DNA of 64,000 nucleotides from Rutidosis leptorrhynchoides (Eukaryota > Streptophyta > Magnoliopsida > Asterales > Asteraceae): contig NC_092341.1 of the NCBI RefSeq assembly GCF_046630445.1, positions 258,522,001 through 258,586,000 on the forward strand, written 5' to 3'. The notes below the pieces were generated by a model, which was given only the letters and a program-made list of their open reading frames with translations, was not told the DNA's origin and did no database searches. The translations under genes were made by a program, and so were the position numbers. Positions 47,805 to 60,714 of the stretch are shown here, piece after piece. Each line of letters begins with the position of its first letter. Positions within the stretch are counted from its first letter, which is position 1.

Positions 47805-48338
47805 ATGAATCCCTCAACCAGTTCGAGTCCCTCAGATTTCGATAGCTATTCTGATAGTTATTCCGACAGCTATTCCGACATGGATATTCACCTAAGCTCC
47901 GAAAGCGGTGTCATCAGAATGAATCAATCAATCAGCCATCCTCAATTCATCTGATGCATTCGTAGTCGACATAATCAATAGAGACGCGAAGAAGGCGATC
48001 CCTTCCACCAACAGAATTCACCTCTTGACAATGAACTTGAAGCGTTTACCGGCGAACCTGTTCGAGACACCATTTTCTCTTTCATTTCCAGAGTATCTCG
48101 TCACGATCATATACTATCTCAGATTCTAAACCTCATTCATCCGCTCGTTCGAACCGCCAATCATCCCGGAATAATAGAGGAAGTTAGCGAACTTCGTACT
48201 CGAGTAATCAATTTGGAGAATATGGTGCAAAATCAACCAGCTTCAGCAACATCACTGGCACCAACAGTACCATCAGTAACAGCACCAGTACCATCAACAA
48301 TCCATGCCTCAATATCACCATCTGTACTTCGAGTATGA
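47805..48338 (+). pseudogene. Decayed N-terminal gag remnant
   Basis: ATG 47805 opens a 49-codon frame rich in Ser/Asp/Tyr with an imperfect DSYS repeat, ending at a TGA near 47952. After a frameshift, a second stretch to the stop at 48336-48338 has a predicted helical ISRVSR...LIHPLV...ELRTRVINLENMV region and a Pro/Ala/Thr-rich tail. This resembles the N-terminal part of Tekay-type Gag. Capsid and zinc-knuckle regions are missing. Confidence 0.5.
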
Positions 48339-49054
48339 TCATTGTTCTACGTATCGTTCTACATCATTTATCTTCGTTCGACATGGCGATTATGTAATCT
48401 CTAATGTTTTAGAGATTATATATTCTTATTCTAACGGTAAATCAAATGAGTTTAATATCATATTAACTCATTAAATCCATGATTACATCTGAAGAAAATA
48501 TATATGTATATATGTTTTCATAAAGATTGTAATTAAAAATTCTTCTGTACAAACTGTTAATGATGAAAATATTTTAACGGGTAGGTAATACCCGAGGAAT
48601 ATTTAGGTTTCACGTTAATAAGTTACACTATACATTCTTCGAATCTGAGTTAACAGTCATTTACTATCCTACTTATATTCACCGATATACGTATCCGTTC
48701 ACCGCAGAATAACCCTTTTCATTCAATTTCATATTTGGATTATGATCTATTAGAATCCAACAAGTGGCATAATGAAGAAAACATTCGACATAATCAAATT
48801 TGTTAGAAACAAACAAATTAACTATGAGAAAAATTTTGTAAAGAATTCACGCTAACAAAATCCTAGCTAACTGATTACATTTTATTTATCGCAATTTAAT
48901 TATCGCAATTTACATTCTCGCAATATTATTTACCGTCATTTAAGTTCTGTTATTTACTTTATGCACTTTATTTATCGTCATTTAATTTCTGTTATTTATT
49001 TTACGCACTTTAAATATCGGAACACGTATACAAGGTTTTGACATATCATATCGA

Positions 49055-49105
<51 letters not shown>

Positions 49106-51291
49106 TGAAAGAAACATAGACACTCTATATGCAGTAATGATCGAGTTCTCTATACAGGGTTGAGGTTGATTCTTAAATAATATATATACTTTGAGTTGTG
49201 ATCGAGTCTGAGATGAATACGGGTCACGATACGTATTAATTAATTCGAATATTATATATTAAATTATATATGAATGATTGGACTGTTAACTATGGACTAT
49301 CGACTATGGACGAATAATATTGGACAATTAAAATGAATTAAAATACTGATTATAACATATGAAACTAAACAATTCTTCAAGTTTGCCACTTGATTTCATC
49401 TTAAACCTCATTGTATCTTGACGATTGCAATCTGCGTTCAAACCTTTCATGATTCTTGAAAATACCTCAATCGAGAGGATGAACCAACCGAACTTCATCT
49501 ACGGAAGGAAAGATTTATGTATATAGTATTGCACCTGAGAAACTCTCGGCAACTGAGTAAAAGTTTAACACGTAGCCGCGTCAAATCCTTTGTCATTTAT
49601 TAGCAAAAATAACTTTGCGATCCCTTTTCAAAGTAGCCAAGTTTTTCACAGCTCCAACAAGACAACTTTGATTTTTCGTTCGAAACAACCTTATTATAAT
49701 CTTGATATATCTGCGTGCTCTTTTATTGTCACCGGGGAACCTTTTATATTCCACCATATTACCATCAGCGTTTAATCATCTAAAAACACAATTCTCTTAA
49801 AACCACCTCAGATTGATAACCGATGGTTCAGATATGGTAGCATTAAATGCAGAGGAAACAGCAGAATCGTAAATGGTCTAAACGGCCAAAAGTTTGATAA
49901 TAAAGAATAGAATGTTGGGAACGCTCGATAGAAAATTTAGTACTGAAAAAAAAAAGATTGAATTAACCATGAAGGAGACCAAGGACAAATACAAGGACCA
50001 AACCCTATATCCAAAGAATCCGGGTAATTCTCGATCCGATGAAATCTTTAGAGAATATCTTGCTCCGGAGTCATGTTAAAATCTTGCGGAAAATTTTTCT
50101 TCATCAACTTTCGAACTTATAAATTCCAAAATATCATCATAAATATCTCCGATATTTCTGAGGATATTTTCATAAATATTCTTGTCCGAAATTATCTACC
50201 TCTTCATGTTTTCTGTATTTCATTATATTGGAAACTTCTATAAAATCTAAGTATAAATTAGGAATGAATTCTGGAGAAGTGTTGGAAATTGAAGCATGAG
50301 TTAGTATAATATAATGCGCTTGGCCAACGTGATTATATTACAGTAAGTCATGCTGATTTTCTAATGGAACGTAATGATGATTCACAGTAGATCACACCCT
50401 CATCATGAACCATGTTACATAACTCTTTCATTCTATTTAACCTCTAAACATATCAAGAACATAATTACTTGATAGTTTTATCTTTTTCGGATATTTTGGT
50501 AATTTGACAAATCAAATCGTGCTATTACCTTTCCTTTCTGCAAAGTATATTACTATCATTGGAAACTCCATACCTATGAATTCTAGACCATTACTCGCTT
50601 GACTTGAAGTTGGGAAGAGAAAAACAAGAGCATGGAGCTCCGAAATATAAGGAAAAATATAAAGCCCGAGAACAACACCGAAATCACAAACCATGTACAT
50701 TAATGCGTATAGCCATATAAAGACACGGGAGAATTAAAAACACTATAACTCCAAGGTAATAGTGAAAGTTAATAGATTCCTCTGGTGGTAAATGGAAAAG
50801 AAGAATGACAGATACGATAGTCAGGATTAGTACAAGGATCAGAACTGGATTAAGCATTTTCAAACTCTTTGGAAATGTGAATTAAGAAGGAAATTATTGA
50901 AGTGGTGAAAATTAAAGGAATGGAAGAAGTTAATTTATAGTGAAAATACCAGACAAAGCAATCGAGACAGATAATCGCATTTAATTATAGAGATCTTGAT
51001 TTCCATAAATCCCGAAGAATCAGATCTTATTGATTTTCAAGATTTTATTTTATATCCCTTGAATCCCAGAATTCAATCCAAACAACATCAAAAGTAATAT
51101 GAACCTTATTTTCTAAATTCAAATGTGACTCCGTCAAAAGCTAAATCTCTATCTCAATCTTTACTCGTACGCTGCAAGTAGCCGAATCATTTTATCTATA
51201 TTACTCAATAATGATGAAACTCTATTTATCAACTCATATTCGTCATGAAAACATTCTTATCGTTAACCATGATGATCCCAATCAAATTTTG
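48339..51291 (+). other. Non-coding interior with an embedded LTR fragment
   Basis: No pol domain in any frame. 48570-48590 (TTTTAACGGGTAGGTAATACCCG-like, split by one base change) repeats the polypurine-region motif. 49030-49320 closely resembles 6510-6740 of the first chromovirus LTR (ACACTCTATATG, ACAGGGTTGAGGTTGATTC, GAGTTGTGATC), so a piece of gypsy LTR is embedded here. An (AT)n run lies at about 49061-49100. The ORF at 49894-50079 is Lys/Glu-rich and has no known domain. Confidence 0.55.
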
Positions 51292-51319
51292 GGACGAAAT
51301 TTCTTTAACGGGTAGGTAC
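51292..51319 (+). promoter_or_regulatory. Polypurine-tract region before the 3' LTR
   Basis: GGGACGAAATTTC followed by AACGGGTAGGTAC, the same block as before the LTR at 4317. Confidence 0.6.
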
Positions 51320-51494
51320 TGTGATGACCCGGGAATTTCCGACCAAATTTAAACTTGAATCTTATTTGATTTCGATACGATAAGCAAAGTCTGTAAAATT
51401 GAGTCTCAAAATTTTGGAACAGTTTACGTTAATGCAATTACCCTTTGACTATTCCCGACGATTCACGAACAATTGTGTATAAATAGATATGTAA

Positions 51495-51553
<59 letters not shown>

Positions 51554-54142
51554 TATACAAAAGTGTATATATAAATATTTAAATTAACAAGGTGCACTTA
51601 ATCTTTTGGAATTAAAAATATAAAAGTAATTTATTTAAACCATAATTGTTATTAGTAACATCATCGTATTATATTCATCACCATTATGTATTATTAGTTT
51701 TGTCTTATAAATAATATTATGATATAAATATGAAATTTGGTGTATATAAATTATTACATTGTTATTAATATTAATATTAATATTATTATAATTAGTATTA
51801 TGAATATAAATAATATTATTATTATCATTTTTTATATATAGTTAATATCATCTAATATTATCATAATTATTACTGAAATAGTTATTATTAGTGTTATTAT
51901 TAATAATTATGTGAAAATAATACATGTTATTATTATTAACATTAATACTATGATTATTATCATTTCTGTATCAATATTATTTATTATTATTATTGATATA
52001 GTTATTATTATTAATAACACATTTATTAATTATTATTATTTATTATATAATCTATAAATAAAGAAAAACTGGTACTAATCCGTTCCTTGTAGTTGTCATG
52101 CTGTATGTGATTTGTAAAATTAGTACCAATCAATGTTAAATCACAAGAGTAATTCCAAATTCAATTATAGATCGATATTTTTTTGTTTGTTTTCTTTCAT
52201 GTTTTGTTTTTGTCTGTATAGAGGATTAAAGTTTATGATTGATTATTATAATAATGTTATTATATTATATATATACATATATGCATAATATGTATGCACT
52301 CATCTCACCATCTCTAAATTCTTTCATTTCTGTTAATCGATCATCAAGTATATCACCAAGACATCACCTTTATAGTTTTCTCTATCATCATCTCTCGCTG
52401 CTATGAACCATCACCAATACAATGCCATCCATTTCTGTTTTCTGGTTATTCGATCAACCACTAGAAACCACCGCTAACCGTCCGTAACCTTCACCGTATA
52501 AACACGTTTAGGAAACCATACGCCACAACCTTATTTACTATATGCATATACATATACAAGGTATTGCATTCCATGATCACCACCTCATTTCTTCTAAAAT
52601 TTTGTTACTACTGTTTCGGTTCAAATCACCCTATCATCACAACCCATCGATCATCAACCAAATTGAAACCCATTATTCAATCACCACCTTCCAACGGCTA
52701 CCACCATACCATACGCCACCATTAAACACGAACTACTAGGTAAGTTTTTTTGTTCTATACAAACACTCTCCACTACCATTGAAAACCACGACTACCAATT
52801 CTTTTCCTTAAACTGTTTCTATCTATTTCTGATTCTAATCGATATTTTTGTGAACCACATCATGAACACCGTCATCCACATTCTATTTCTAGTCATACTC
52901 AAAAATCCATTGAACCCCCAACACCATCGTGAAACCAAAGACCACCACCACCTCTATTCCTCTCTCTCTCTCTCTCTCTCATTTTCTCTCTCTCTTTTCT
53001 TTTAATCGTGAGCCACCATCAAACGGTTATATTATTTTCGCCGTTAAGATATTTGAACACCACCACTACAAACCCCATGGAAACTGCTACCATTTTTTTT
53101 GTGAATCTGATCAAACCGCCATTTCTTTATTTCTCTTCTTTCTTTTCGATCAAGAGCTGCTGCAACATCTCTGTTGCAGTTTCCTGTCTGTTGTAGCATC
53201 TTCACACTTCAAAACCCATTAGATGTTACTGTCATTCTGTTACCTTTCGGTTTCAAACCTCACAACAAGAAAAGTCATCGACTATTATTAACATATGATG
53301 ATACAGTGTTTTACAATAAGTGATAGTTGTTGGTGAATTGAGTTGGTACCGTATACTTTTTACTTTAGGCCGACAAGTGCTAATTAAATAATCCCACTTG
53401 ATAAACTTTTGAGTTGTCTTAATCATTATTTGAAATTCCCAAATTGTGGTCGTGCAATATAACAGAAATAGGGACAAGTTTGCAATTGGACTGATGTGGC
53501 AGATGGGCCGTAACCTGGTCTTAATATTTGGTCCGAGACATAACTATATTTCTAGTGGGCCGAGAGTGCTTCTGTTGAGCCAGCAGACCATCTATAGTCC
53601 TTATTAGTCACTATATGAACCTCTGCAAAAATATCTTTTTCTTTGCTGTCTCGTTCACTTCTGATGTTGCCAATACTTGTTGATGGTGATACTTAGATGA
53701 TAGTATGAAGTTAGGAATGATGATAATAAGATGATAAGAATGTTGAAGATGATAATTAGGATATTAGAATGATAATGGTTAGATTATGATAATAAAACAT
53801 ATGAAAGATAACGAGGACTAAGTTAATATTATGATACATGATAATAAGTTTCGATAATGATGATGAATTACTACAATGATGATTAAGTATTATGAAGATG
53901 ATTACATGATTATGATTATGAAGAAGAATGATGATGATATTAGTTTATGTTAGAAAGAAGATGAAACTAATGCATAATATAGATAAAACTAAAATCGAGT
54001 TTATAGGAGAAAAACATGGATGGCAGAATGGTTAAGGGTGGTTGCGGGTATTCGAGAGGTCGTGGGTTGAGACTTGGCAGCGGCTATTTTTTTTTAGAAA
54101 AATTTTACAAGTTCTTTAAAGGTAGTAATATATTTATTTATT

Positions 54143-54241
<99 letters not shown>

Positions 54242-55450
54242 AGTATCATTATTAGAATTATTATTTTTTATCATTATTATTATCATAATAAATTTTATTA
54301 TTAATATTATAAAAATGAAACAACTTTTTATTTTATCATATAGCTACTAATTATATAAAACTATATTTATTACAACCATAGTAATATTTTAGTAATTTAA
54401 GTATATAAAATAAAGATAATTAATTATGTTATTAATAAAACACATGATTTAAAATAACAATTAAAAACACTAATAATATATAAATTTGTTCGATTACTAT
54501 TATGTGTTTTAATATATATATAAATGATATAGGTTCGTGAATCCGAGGCCAACCCTGCATTGTTCAATGTCGTCATATGTATTTTTACTACAAAATACAG
54601 TAAAGTGAGTTCATTTGCTCCCTTTTTACTCATTACATTTTTGGGCCGAGAATACATACAAATGCTTTATTAACTGTTTTACAATATTTATATGCGTGAG
54701 TTTCATTTGATTCCCTTTTACTCTTTACATTTTTGGGACTGAGAATACATGCGCTGTTTTTACAACTGCTTTATTAAATGCTTTTGAAATATATTTTGAA
54801 CTGCGAATACATGAAATGCTTTTATAAATGTTTGATGAGATAGACACAAGCAAAACATTACTCGAATGAATTATTATGCAGACAGAAGTTCTGCGGATTA
54901 TTGTTGAATTATGTGGACAGGATAATTGCCACCATTGAATTATGTGGATAGGATAATTGCCACCATTGAATTATGTGGACATGATAATTGCCACCATTGA
55001 ATTATGTGGACATGATAATTGCCACCAATTGATATGAATGTTATGTATCGAGAGAATGATTTTGTACACAGGTTATGTGTAGGTTATTTTTGTGCACAAG
55101 AGATGTGTACGGTTACTAAGATTTATGAAAATGATTTTGTACACGAGAAAGGTGTACTGTATTTAAAAGATATCGCATGTACATTACAGGTGGGTATAAG
55201 ATTCGGGCCCATTTGTAGCATGCAGCATTTAAATCTTGTGGTCTATCAAAATGATGAATTTTATTGTTTTATGATAAACCTATGAACTCACCAGCCTTTT
55301 GGTTGACACTTGAAAGCATGTTTATTCTCAGGTATGAAAGAAACCGTTCGCTGTGCATTTGCTCATTTTAAAGACATTATTTGGAGTCGATCATCGCAAT
55401 GGGACCAACTGTTGAAACTTCGTCCAGATGGATTAGGACGGGTCATTTCA
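51320..55450 (+). repeat. 3' LTR (4131 bp) of the large non-autonomous element
   Basis: Same landmarks as the 5' LTR. It has an extra (AT)n run at about 51496-51544 absent from the 5' LTR, a longer CT run near 52965, a shorter (ATT)n, and one more 31-bp repeat. Confidence 0.92.
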
Positions 55451-56606
55451 CTAAGGGCTTTTTGATCAAACTCATATGTATATTAGTTTAAGTACTCATG
55501 TCTAATTCGTAAAGCAGTTTAAAACATCATGTTATCTCATCCCCAGTATATACACTAAACGTTTAAAAGAAAGTAGGAATGTGAACCTTCATATAATAAA
55601 CTTTTTGAAAAACTAGTAAGCATGTATTCTCACCCAAAAAGCAGTAGAGAAAAAGGGCGCTATAACTCACCTTTAACGCAGGTACAAATAGCACAATAGA
55701 TAACCATGATGTATGTCCTTGACCCGTAGACTCAACCTAGAGATTATAAGTTGGTCAATATGTATCTAATAAGCTAGGTCGGTCCATAGGGTGCACATAG
55801 TCCTAATGCTCAAGTCTGACGCGATTGTATAGCAAAAGTCAACACAAAGTCAACTAGTTCATGCAAGTCAACAAAAGTTAAATTTGGTCAACTTGGTAAA
55901 CCTAAGTCAACTTCATCAATACGTCATGTCAATGATTTTACAAAGTCAAACCAAGGTCAATTTGTAAGTTTCAAACACTAATTTAGCATTTTCACGTGTT
56001 CTAGTTCGGTTGTCGTAAGTGTTCACGAAAGTCATGCAAACAAACAAGTATGATTCACAAATGACAAATCATGAAAATATGGCAAGCTCCAGATCATATG
56101 TATATGTCATTAGTTTTCTAAAAGACCAATCACGCTGTCATACGATTTCTAGAACTCATGTAGCATGCAATTTATTCCAGGTCAGTTTCTACACGCGCAC
56201 CAGAAGTGTAAAATCTACCATTTATTCTAGAAAAATATAAATTATACAAGACCAGTGGGAGATGGTCAAAAACATCTCAAAGTTTAATCTATAAAAGTTT
56301 CAAAGATTTTCATTTTGTCAATATGTACAGTTTTGCATTTCAAGTCGGACTTCCTAAATTGGCAGAATCCGGACCTACCGCTTTAGCACACATAAAGCAC
56401 ATAGCATATAGGGTTTTCAGATGTTGACATGCATATGAGATATGTTTCCGAACATCTAGAGACAATTAGCACACATGATCTACATGAAAGATGAAGTACT
56501 CTTTATGAAATTTTCAAAACTTAAAAGCGCATTTTCTAGAAATCATGTTAAATGGTCGTTTACCTCAGTTCAAAAGTGTCGATTAACAAGTTTTACCATG
56601 TACGAT

Positions 56607-58370
56607 TGATGTGTGCAGCGGGGTGTACGAAATAGTATTAATTTTTACTACAAAATGCGACAAAATATGACACAAGTTTTATTAATTTACGGATGGGATA
56701 TACCTAAACCTTGCTACAACACTATAGGCAGTGTACCTAATCGTAGAGTAGTGTAGTTTTTAGTAAGTCCGGTTCGTTCCACAGGGAGCTAGTGATTACG
56801 TACTATATTTTTAACAACTATATTTATACAAAATATATATAATTATATAAGTAGTAATATTATTATAAAAGGGGGGTTTTACCGTTTAATGACCGGTTTG
56901 TCGATTCTATATTTTAAGCGCAAAGATAAATGACGATAATTAAAGTGCGTAAAAAATGACAGTAAATAAAATTGCGAGTAATAAAATGATAGTAAATAAA
57001 GATACGATGAGAAATACAATAAAAGAATTATGCTTATTTAAACTTCCGTAATCATGATGTTTGACGTGTTGATTTTAATTTATTACCATGGGTTAATTGT
57101 CCTTTGTCCTGGTTTATTTGATACGTCTATCTGGTTTTTGTCCATAATAGTCCATCGGTCATAAATATAAAGTGCGAGTATCCTCGTCAAATTACCCTTA
57201 TACCCGAAGTCAAATATTCCAACTGATTAAGGATTTAAACTGTGACGCAGTTATCACTTCTGTCAACAATTACACCAGTTATCACTGTATGTAATCCACC
57301 CCTGTTTTAATTAGTTTATGAATATTAATTCATCCACTTGATCAGAATGAATAATCAATTACCCAACCCAATTGATTAATTAAATGATTATAACAGATTC
57401 CATATGAACGTCACTAAATAGGACAACCATAATCATTATTAATTATTAGGTTAATTAATTTGAAGATAGGTTCGACAGACTCCAATGAGTTGTCACTCAA
57501 TTAGACAATACCCCCCATCTATTAATAGTCAATAGTCCAATTTCCACAAGTGTCGGTCTTTTGCCCAAACCTTAATTATGGTCCAAAGTTCAATTACCCC
57601 ATCTTAATATTTAGCCTAACATCACGATTAATTCAATTTAAATAAGCATAATAATGACTTAGCTACTAGACATTAATTTAAAAAGGAAGAACATAGCTTA
57701 CAGTGGTGATTAATCGCGTAGCGTTACACGGACAGAGTTCCTACTTTAAAACCCGTAAAACATTTCTTACAATAACTCAATTATTATTAATCTTAAATTA
57801 AACTTAATATTATAAATATAAATATAAATTACATAAGAAAGAAATAAGATTGGAAAAAGGTGTATCTAAATCATCGATTTAGATGGCCTTTTATAGGCAA
57901 ATGATAAATTGAAATTTTCACTTATGACCCCTGAACTATGCTAAATTAACAACTTTTTATTATTTAATATTATTCTTATTATGAATTATTTAAATATTAT
58001 ATTATATTCTTGTGCATAGTTGACTTGTACTTTCAGCTCCGTTGCGTCGAGAGTTGAAAGTTGGCTCGGGTACCGGTTCTGGATTTTCGAACGTCCTTTC
58101 GTATAATTTAATATCTTGTACTTTGCGTTTTGTAACTTGTACTCTTGTCATTTTTAGACGTTTCTCATCAATAAATTGAACCACTTTAATTGTATCTTGT
58201 ACTTTTTAGCTTTTCGGACCTTTGTGTCTTCAATTCGTCGAATCTGCCTTTTGTCTTCGCACTTATTTAATATAAACGAATATTACTTGAAAATAGAACA
58301 ATTGCAACTAAAATCTTGTCTTTCTTGAGGGATAATGCTATGAAATATATGTTCCTTTTTAGCCTTATCA
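56607..58370 (-). repeat. 3' LTR of the Athila derivative (1764 bp)
   Basis: On the minus strand it begins TGATAAGGCTAAAAAGG and ends GCACACATCA. It is clearly related to the Athila LTRs (CATAGCATTATCCCTC near the start; TTCCACAGGGAGCTAG-like and CTACTGTACGATTAGG-like blocks reversed near 56700-56800), but diverged. A reversed TATA box lies at 57889-57897. The GC-palindrome pair found upstream of it in the other Athila is absent. Confidence 0.88.
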
Positions 58371-60714
58371 ATATCCCCACACTTGAGCGTTGCTTGTCCT
58401 CAAGCAATACAGTCTTGAAATAAGATAATACAAATCACACGAATCACTTCTTTATTCTTCACACTTTGTACATCAGTGATTTTGATAGAGCGGTATAAAC
58501 AATGATAGTAACGATAGAACCATGGTTGAAGGTGGGTGTGTCATCCACAGTTGCCTCGGGTTTAGGTCAACGACACTTGCAATCAAATAGCCGATTTACT
58601 TTCGGTTTCCAAAGCAAAGTGCACATTTGAAAGGCGGTTTACAGTCCCACATGACTATAAAAATTTAGATCCTTAAGGAAATTGGATCTTTATGAAAATA
58701 TTTGATCTTTTGAAAATTCAATCTAGATTTTACCCTAGATAAGTTTTCTGATTTGACCCACCATTCGTTGTTGCAAAATATATTTGTGAATCAATATTTT
58801 GGCTAAAAACTTTTAGGTTCGTGTAATCCACTGCTATCCCTGTATCGGAAAGCATACATCCAGTTTACTTGTTCCGTATATTACCTTTCGGTAAACTACC
58901 GTCCGGTTGTAAAGGAAAGCGATGAACAAGAAACTGTTAAGGCAATGTCCCATGACATGCAGATGATTATGGTCTTTTGACGTGTCGGATGCTAGTACTA
59001 TCCTTGGTAGGAGCAATAGTAAAGATCATCCTATGATTTTTCGGTCTGGAACAAGGTCCTGTCTCCGACCATGCTATGCAACCACCGTTCTTACGGTTGA
59101 CACCCGATTTGGTTCAGGTGACCTAATGAATTCCAGGTGAATTTCTAGGATTTTACGTTCAATGGTAATGAACGCATTGAAAATGGTTTTTCAGAAAACA
59201 AATCGGTTTGTATTTTTGATCAAAATATTTTCTCGTTCAAGCTCGAGTTTAGATATCATCGAATTCCATGAGTTTGAATTCTCAATCTTTAAGGTCAATC
59301 TCAAGGATTGAGTAATATCAGTCTTAAAAGCTGATTTTTAATCTTTAAGGAGATTATCCTTTTTGGGGATCTGATTCATTAGTCTTATCAAGCTAATTTG
59401 CACGGTGCCCCCCCATTGTACGAGATAAATCCTTCTCATGGTTGGGATAAATCTGACCACTTGGCGACCCTGTTTGATGCTGAGGTCCGTGGATTTCCTG
59501 CTGATTTTAGTGATGACTTTTCTAGATTTTTCGTCAACCTACAGCTGGTCTGGACGACAACTTCTTGACCTAAATCAAGAAGCGCGTGTCTTTTTCAGAA
59601 GACTTTACTTCCTTTTAATGATGGAATTGATTCATCGTGTAGATCCATCTTTTCTTTTCTTTCATCGGGTAAAACAGTTAATTTAGTCCAAAACAAAAGC
59701 ACCTGCAATAACTTTACGGAAACATGTGATAGATAATTTTTTTTTTTTTATTGAATAACTTGGTATATTCTCCCCACACTTGGCTTTTATTTATTATGTT
59801 CTTTGCCTTTTTATTATCTTATATTCCATTTTAAATGAATTCAAGCGTTTTGGGTTGTTTCTCAATTTATGTTCTTTCCGAGGTAACGATAATTTCGGTA
59901 TTAACACCTAGTTTTCATCGTTCATAAATATATATAAACATGATTTTGATTTCATTTAGTTGAAAATTTTTCAAATTTTCGCAAAATTTGGCAAATATAC
60001 CAAGTGCAAACCCGAGAGAATTTATAACGAGAGAATTTATAACCCTTCCCCACACTTGAGATCATGCAATGCCCTCATTTGCATGAAATCAGACTATAAT
60101 TATAAATTCATGAGGTTGATTAGCGTAGAGAAATGATTAAAAATACCCAGTTTGCAAACATCTTGTTGTTATCTCACATTTGATATTTTGCTTCTTGTCG
60201 TCAAAATTAGTACCTTTTGCTGAACTTAATGATAGTCTTTGAAAGGGCGTTGTTTTACCCTGTTTTGTATATAACATAAAATACAAACATATATATACAT
60301 ATTTTTGAAGTTTGGTATATAACCCCACGTTCAAAAATTTATAAAACATAGTATTTTTTTGGCATACTTTAAATCAATAATGATAACAAAATTTTTCGTC
60401 CCGCCCTCGGGTAAAGCAATTTCGGCTCAACTACCTAATCTTCAACTCACGACGAATTTTAGAAATCATTTTTTTACTTAATGAAATAAAGTAAATTTTG
60501 TTTTTAAATTCACACAAAACTTAAATTTAAAAAGCATATTAATTTCATATAAAACCTACAAAATAAAATAAAAATCAGAATGGGGGAGAAAACTAGTTCT
60601 TTAGTGTCTGCTAGCGGAAAAGGCCAATCGGATTCCATTCTCGGAACTACACGAGAACAGAACAACTAACTCCAAACAGCATTTTCTTTTTAGAATATTT
60701 GAATCTCCTCACAC
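58371..60714 (-). other. 3' non-coding region of the Athila derivative
   Basis: Polypurine-like CAAGTGTGGGGATAT precedes the LTR. Blocks match 34385-36355 and 23240-23450 of the other Athila in order, so the deletion of the intervening zinc-knuckle and env-like genes is visible. No gene; the ORF at 59438-59686 (+) is discussed among the rejected items. Confidence 0.7.

Noticed and set aside
55830-55970. AGTCAAC-type repeats as a separate satellite
   Set aside because: Dispersed GTCAAC motifs of the kind also seen at 9595-9672 (reversed) in gypsy LTRs; no regular period.
59438-59686. Antisense ORF of about 80 codons in the Athila 3' region, also present at 35159-35395 on the opposite strand of the other copy
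   Set aside because: The proteins look about 89% alike, but of about ten base differences eight change the amino acid, so no protein-level constraint is seen. The conservation is of DNA or sense RNA. The sense strand has a stop (TGA) kept at the same place.
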